NCBI GenBank assembly: GCA_021773055.1
Contig: JAJFKV010000010.1
Location: 62,001 to 126,000, forward strand
Direction of reading: 5' to 3'
Length of the DNA stretch: 64,000 nucleotides
Origin: Woeseiaceae bacterium
GTDB taxonomy: Bacteria > Pseudomonadota > Gammaproteobacteria > Steroidobacterales > Woeseiaceae
Shown one piece after another: positions 60,957 to 64,000 of this stretch. Positions within the stretch are counted from its first letter, which is position 1. Every line of letters starts with the position of its first letter. A program made the position numbers and the translations under genes. The notes below the pieces were generated by a model. The model saw only the letters and a program-made list of their open reading frames with translations. It did no database searches and was not told the origin of the DNA.

Positions 60957-61187
60957 TTACTCGTTGCGCAGGATGGCCGTGTCGTAAGGATTAAATCCCT
61001 CCGAACTGTCGATGTCAGGCGAGGACAGGTCGATAATCTTGAGGTCGGGAACAGTATCCACATGTTCAACGGCGTAGATATCAGGCATCACCAGATCGTC
61101 CACTGTCAATGGCTTGCTTTCTTGAGTATCCGGTGTTGCCTCGGGGCCCGACAGCTTAGTCTCGACCCACGCAATTAGACTTTTCAT
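60957..61187 (-). CDS. Hypothetical small protein
   Basis: 76 residues, ATG at 61187 with AAGGT directly upstream. It starts with a short helix (KSLIAWVETKLSG) then an acidic, Pro/Asp-rich stretch with hydrophobic strands (LVMPDIYAVEHVDTVPDLKIIDLSS). No TM segment or family recognised. Lies between the oxidase-like pair and bacteriohemerythrin; its small size keeps confidence low. Confidence 0.5.
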   Translation of the reverse strand: MKSLIAWVETKLSGPEATPDTQESKPLTVDDLVMPDIYAVEHVDTVPDLKIIDLSSPDIDSSEGFNPYDTAILRNE

Positions 61188-61285
61188 TACCTTAGATTGA
61201 ACATTCGATCAAAGCCCGTCTGAGATCGAAGTCACACTTTTGTCGCGATACGCATAATTACCTATGCCTCTGGTCCGATGGCCGG

Positions 61286-61681
61286 CTAGTGAGCCAATTC
61301 GCCGTGTAATCGCGCATCAAAAGTCGAGAAATGACCGGCAAACCAGCTGGACAAACCTTGCTCCAGTCTTGCAGCGCCTGCGGAAGAATCTACATCGTAG
61401 TCATCCATCAGGTCTCTTATCTGGTCGAGTAGATTTTCGTGATCTTCCTTGTGCGCCTGGTACTCCGCATAATTGCTGTTTCGCATCACCTTTTCTTCCA
61501 GCGCGAAGTGCATTGAAATCGTACTGAAGATATCGCCCAGACATGCTTCGATCTGCTCCTCGTTCGTATCCGACTCCAGTCTCTTGTAGATATCATTGAT
61601 GAGATCGATCATCTCGCGATGCTCATGATCTATCGAATCTACTCCAACGGAATATTCTGGTTTCCACTGCAACAGGGTCAT
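61286..61681 (-). CDS. Bacteriohemerythrin
   Basis: 131 residues. Four-helix bundle with a non-heme di-iron site that binds O2 (NO has also been described for bacterial members). Metal ligands fit the family: DSIDHEHREMIDLI (first His at 21), HFALEEKVM (His and Glu), HKEDHENLL (His pair) and HFSTFDARLH near the C-terminus. Length is typical. Position near the oxidase-like gene and a copper-chaperone-like gene fits oxygen or NO delivery or sensing. Confidence 0.93.
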   Translation of the reverse strand: MTLLQWKPEYSVGVDSIDHEHREMIDLINDIYKRLESDTNEEQIEACLGDIFSTISMHFALEEKVMRNSNYAEYQAHKEDHENLLDQIRDLMDDYDVDSSAGAARLEQGLSSWFAGHFSTFDARLHGELAH

Positions 61682-61688
61682 AACAAAA

Positions 61689-62180
61689 TCACCGAATCAA
61701 GAACTGCTGTGTTTGGTCATCAAATCGAATCACCAGGTTACGCCCTGGCGACAAATCGAGCGTAGTCGATTTCTCATAATCAAATCCCGTTTGGCCGCCG
61801 CTATCATTCATGCCAACAAACAATTCATGCGTCCCCGACTGAACCTCAATGCGTTTGTAGACACTGGACTTACCATCGGCCCAAATCCCGCTGGGCGCCA
61901 GGGTTTCATCATAAAGCTCACGACCACCGCTTCGAAATTCCACACGAACAGGATGACGCTCACGGGGGCAATCTGCGGGTTTGCGCATATTGGGAGGCAA
62001 CTTATTGAGCTCGTCCTGAGTCAGGACGCGGCACTCACCGATTCGCTGTCCTGCGTGTGCAAATACCAGCGAAACGATCGCACGCTCTTCATCGACCAGT
62101 TCGTAGGGTGGCCAGACCGACAATACACCAACGGCCAAAGCGAATACCGCGTACATAGCAAATTCAGCCAGCAGCTTCAT
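61689..62180 (-). CDS. Membrane-anchored periplasmic protein of unknown function
   Basis: 163 residues from the ATG at 62180, whose ATGA overlaps the stop of the cytochrome b fusion gene. One N-terminal TM helix (AEFAMYAVFALAVGVLSVW), then a beta-rich domain with two Cys (ECRVL, ADCPRER) and VRVEFRSGGRELYDETLAP, YKRIEVQSGTHELFVGMND, LDLSPGRNLVIRFDD. No family recognised. Translational coupling implies that it works with the electron-transfer protein upstream. Confidence 0.75.
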   Translation of the reverse strand: MKLLAEFAMYAVFALAVGVLSVWPPYELVDEERAIVSLVFAHAGQRIGECRVLTQDELNKLPPNMRKPADCPRERHPVRVEFRSGGRELYDETLAPSGIWADGKSSVYKRIEVQSGTHELFVGMNDSGGQTGFDYEKSTTLDLSPGRNLVIRFDDQTQQFLIR

Positions 62181-63694
62181 GACTGCAGGCTCCGCACAAA
62201 TGCCTCGTACTTTTTCAACGCGTTGGATTTGTCGGACCACGGTGCCTGCCAGCCAATAGCGACTCGCGACATGTCGACGCGACGGCGGAGCATAGGATCT
62301 CTTTGTCTCGCCAGACGTTGCTCGGTCCACTCAGCGCCAAACCGATACAAGCAATTGCCATCCTGGCAGCCCAATAACAGCACACCGTGTGCGTGCCCAC
62401 GACTAAGCGTGAAGTCCACATAGGACGGTGGCAACTGGCCCATGCAATTGACTTTGACGAGGCCAATTCCCGCCGCTTCAATCTCGTTTAGTTGCGGATC
62501 ATCACGACAAGCAAAAACGATGACGCGTGGCGATATATCCTTGCTACCAGCGGCGATAATTTCGTCACGCAGTGTGGCGGCTGTGCGATCTGGCAGATCA
62601 ATACCGGGCAAAAGAGTCCCACGTGAACGAAACGGTGTCGCCGTTGGACACGCACCGACACAGATGCCGCAACTGATACATAAGTCCGAATCGACACTCG
62701 CCTGATGCGAGTAGTTGGTCTCGTCGGTGCGCGGCACCATCTCGACTGCGCCAAACGGACAATCGTCTACGCAACGCTCGCAGCCGTTGCAGAAGTCCAG
62801 TGTGACCAGCGCAGGATCGTCCTTCTTCTTTGCAGGCGCCCAGGGAGCAATGACGATGACCGTACTGATACCAACCAGGAAGACCCATACCCAGCCTGGC
62901 GACCATATTTGTATCAGGGGGTAAACGTGCAAATAAAACCAATCGAGCCGGAGTGATTGCGGTGTCATGGCAAGATTCGCTTGCTCATGGCTAATCGCGG
63001 GATAGACAGCGGACAGCAGCAGCATGGTGAGAAGCGAAGCCGCCATCATTCGCCGTGGTGGATTGATGCGCGGACCATTCAGGCGGAAGAGGTGAAACCA
63101 GATACCAAATACCAGGAAGATCGGCAGACCAATCAGATGCAGGAATGCCATCAGCGTGAAGAAACGATTGGAGAGCAAGTCGTCACTGAGGAAATTACCC
63201 GCCATCGAGTCCGTGAAGATCGGGATACTGTCCATCAATTCGGCGGACGTTATGGCCACGTACTGTGCCAATTCGTCCCAGACCAGCCAGTAACCGGTGA
63301 TTCCCAAAATGAACATCATCCAGACCAGCGGCACACCGGTCACCCAGGAAAACCAACGGTTGCGCCGATAGCGATCAAATACGAATTCTTTGATGATGTG
63401 CAGCAATATTGTGACTATCGCCGCGTCCGACGCATAGCGATGCAAACTGCGCATGATGCCGCCGAGATACCACTGCTCGCGGGTCAGGTATTCGACAGAC
63501 TCAAAAGCGCCGGACACGCTGGTGCGAAAAAAGATCAGCAGCCAGATACCACTGATGAGCACAATCCAGAGAAAAAACACCGTCAATGCGCCGAGGTGGT
63601 TTAACGGGTTTTGTGCGCTATCGAACGCGCGAGCCATCGGTCGACGTAGCACGCCGAAAAAGGCGCGCCCTGCTTTATGAACCCGTCCAATCAT
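62177..63694 (-). CDS. Cytochrome b - ferredoxin - MvhD-like fusion protein
   Basis: 505 residues. Residues 1 to about 230 are a cytochrome b6-type N-terminal domain: His85 and His99 (HRYASDAAIVTILLH, 13 residues apart) and a second pair in FLHLIGLPIFLVFGIWFHLF bind two b hemes. Residues about 300-360 form a two [4Fe-4S] ferredoxin domain (CNGCERCVDDCPFG and CISCGICVGACP). The C-terminal about 110 residues resemble the MvhD delta subunit of hydrogenases (VFACRDDP, VKVNCMGQLPP, GVLLLGCQDGNC). Predicted to move electrons between a quinone or membrane side and a soluble donor or acceptor. ATGA overlap with the SCO-like gene. Confidence 0.88.
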   Translation of the reverse strand: MIGRVHKAGRAFFGVLRRPMARAFDSAQNPLNHLGALTVFFLWIVLISGIWLLIFFRTSVSGAFESVEYLTREQWYLGGIMRSLHRYASDAAIVTILLHIIKEFVFDRYRRNRWFSWVTGVPLVWMMFILGITGYWLVWDELAQYVAITSAELMDSIPIFTDSMAGNFLSDDLLSNRFFTLMAFLHLIGLPIFLVFGIWFHLFRLNGPRINPPRRMMAASLLTMLLLSAVYPAISHEQANLAMTPQSLRLDWFYLHVYPLIQIWSPGWVWVFLVGISTVIVIAPWAPAKKKDDPALVTLDFCNGCERCVDDCPFGAVEMVPRTDETNYSHQASVDSDLCISCGICVGACPTATPFRSRGTLLPGIDLPDRTAATLRDEIIAAGSKDISPRVIVFACRDDPQLNEIEAAGIGLVKVNCMGQLPPSYVDFTLSRGHAHGVLLLGCQDGNCLYRFGAEWTEQRLARQRDPMLRRRVDMSRVAIGWQAPWSDKSNALKKYEAFVRSLQS

Positions 63695-64000
63695 TCCTGT
63701 TTGCGGGTCCGTCTGGATCGCAGTATCTCTTTGAATAGGTAAATCAGAATGGCGAGGATCATACTCGCCCCAACCGCTATTTGTACAAACAGTGAGTTGT
63801 CGAAGCGATATCGCCCGGTTGCCGGATCATAAACCGTGCAAAACAATTTCACGCTGTCGATCAGCCCGGCAAACAGGTGGCCGGTGCTGGAAGTCCTGTC
63901 AAAAACTATTTCCTTCAGTGGCTCGACCAGCCACGGAAGCTCAAAGCTTACGCCGTAAACCTGGCTGTAAATGACGCCGTTTCTATCAATAACAGAAGAC
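63691..64000 (-). CDS. SCO1/SenC-family protein, partial (N-terminus off the right edge)
   Basis: 102 C-terminal residues are visible, reading from base 63999. The phrase DRNGVIYSQVYGVSFELPWLVEPLKEIVFDRT fits the C-terminal part of SCO1/SenC redoxins; a TM helix follows (FVQIAVGASMILAILIYLF) and a basic tail. The copper-binding CxxxC lies beyond the window, so copper binding cannot be checked. SCO proteins deliver copper or reduce thiols for oxidase assembly, which fits the oxidase-like gene nearby. The TGA overlaps the ATG of the cytochrome b fusion by two bases. Confidence 0.7.
   Translation of the reverse strand, partial: SSVIDRNGVIYSQVYGVSFELPWLVEPLKEIVFDRTSSTGHLFAGLIDSVKLFCTVYDPATGRYRFDNSLFVQIAVGASMILAILIYLFKEILRSRRTRKQE

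Overview
The window is a gene-dense bacterial chromosome segment of moderate GC content. It reads as a free-living, aerobic Gammaproteobacterium. Supporting signs are lipoprotein and outer-membrane biogenesis features, GlpD/GlpK, acetoacetyl-CoA synthetase, EexN-type lipoprotein, SYLF protein, PlpD-like patatin, tandem S9 peptidases and a very large TonB receptor. The mix resembles marine or sediment lineages such as Woeseiaceae, but that placement is inference. I saw no tRNA, rRNA, transposase, integrase, phage gene or CRISPR array. Genes abut or overlap by 1-11 bases in long co-directional runs, and GTG/TTG starts are common.

Layout. (a) 1-4147, minus: two large secreted TPR proteins (the first runs off the left edge) and a small secreted coiled-coil protein. 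(b) 4178-11187: TlpA-like thioredoxin, ApbE, LemA, an M48 protease with an extra C-terminal domain, a SYLF protein, an MscS channel and an EexN-like lipoprotein. (c) 11357-17958: an MFS-acyltransferase fusion, a 1344-residue AAA/P-domain/WD40 protein and a RIO/KdkA-like kinase. (d) 17964-26688: patatin-barrel phospholipase, glpD, proA, proB and ilvH chained on the minus strand, with the acetolactate synthase large subunit divergent on the plus strand. (e) 26689-34166: two tandem S9 peptidases and a TonB receptor. The second peptidase carries a remnant of the ilv large-subunit gene tail, so the duplicated unit can be read directly. (f) 34452-37722: a Cys-rich small protein, an orphan ParA-like ATPase, threonine dehydratase, phhB and an OmpA-family protein.

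(g) 37865-51887 is the most unusual part: about ten co-directional genes joining an ExbB/MotA-type proton channel, two ExbD-like membrane-anchored von Willebrand A proteins, an Hsp70/actin-like-FHA fusion, a FHA-like/PEGA/pseudo-FGE membrane protein, a Ser/Thr kinase with TM and TPR-like tail, two lipoproteins (one extremely Gly/Ser-rich), a PP2C phosphatase and a second Ser/Thr kinase with four zinc-ribbon units. This looks like a phospho-regulated, ion-gradient-coupled envelope machine that I cannot match to a named system. It follows directly after (h) 51894-55835: acetoacetyl-CoA synthetase, a hotdog thioesterase and glpK.

(i) 55934-59304: a membrane-anchored peroxiredoxin-like protein, DUF2461, a DUF7009-like protein, a cold shock protein and an FMN-dependent alpha-hydroxy-acid dehydrogenase. 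(j) 59384-64000: a respiratory group consisting of a divergent heme-copper-oxidase-like subunit with an apparent His-to-Asp change in the CuB pair, a small membrane protein, bacteriohemerythrin, a membrane-anchored protein, a cytochrome b/ferredoxin/MvhD-like fusion and the end of a SCO1/SenC-like protein. Together (j) suggests an O2- or NO-linked electron-transfer module.
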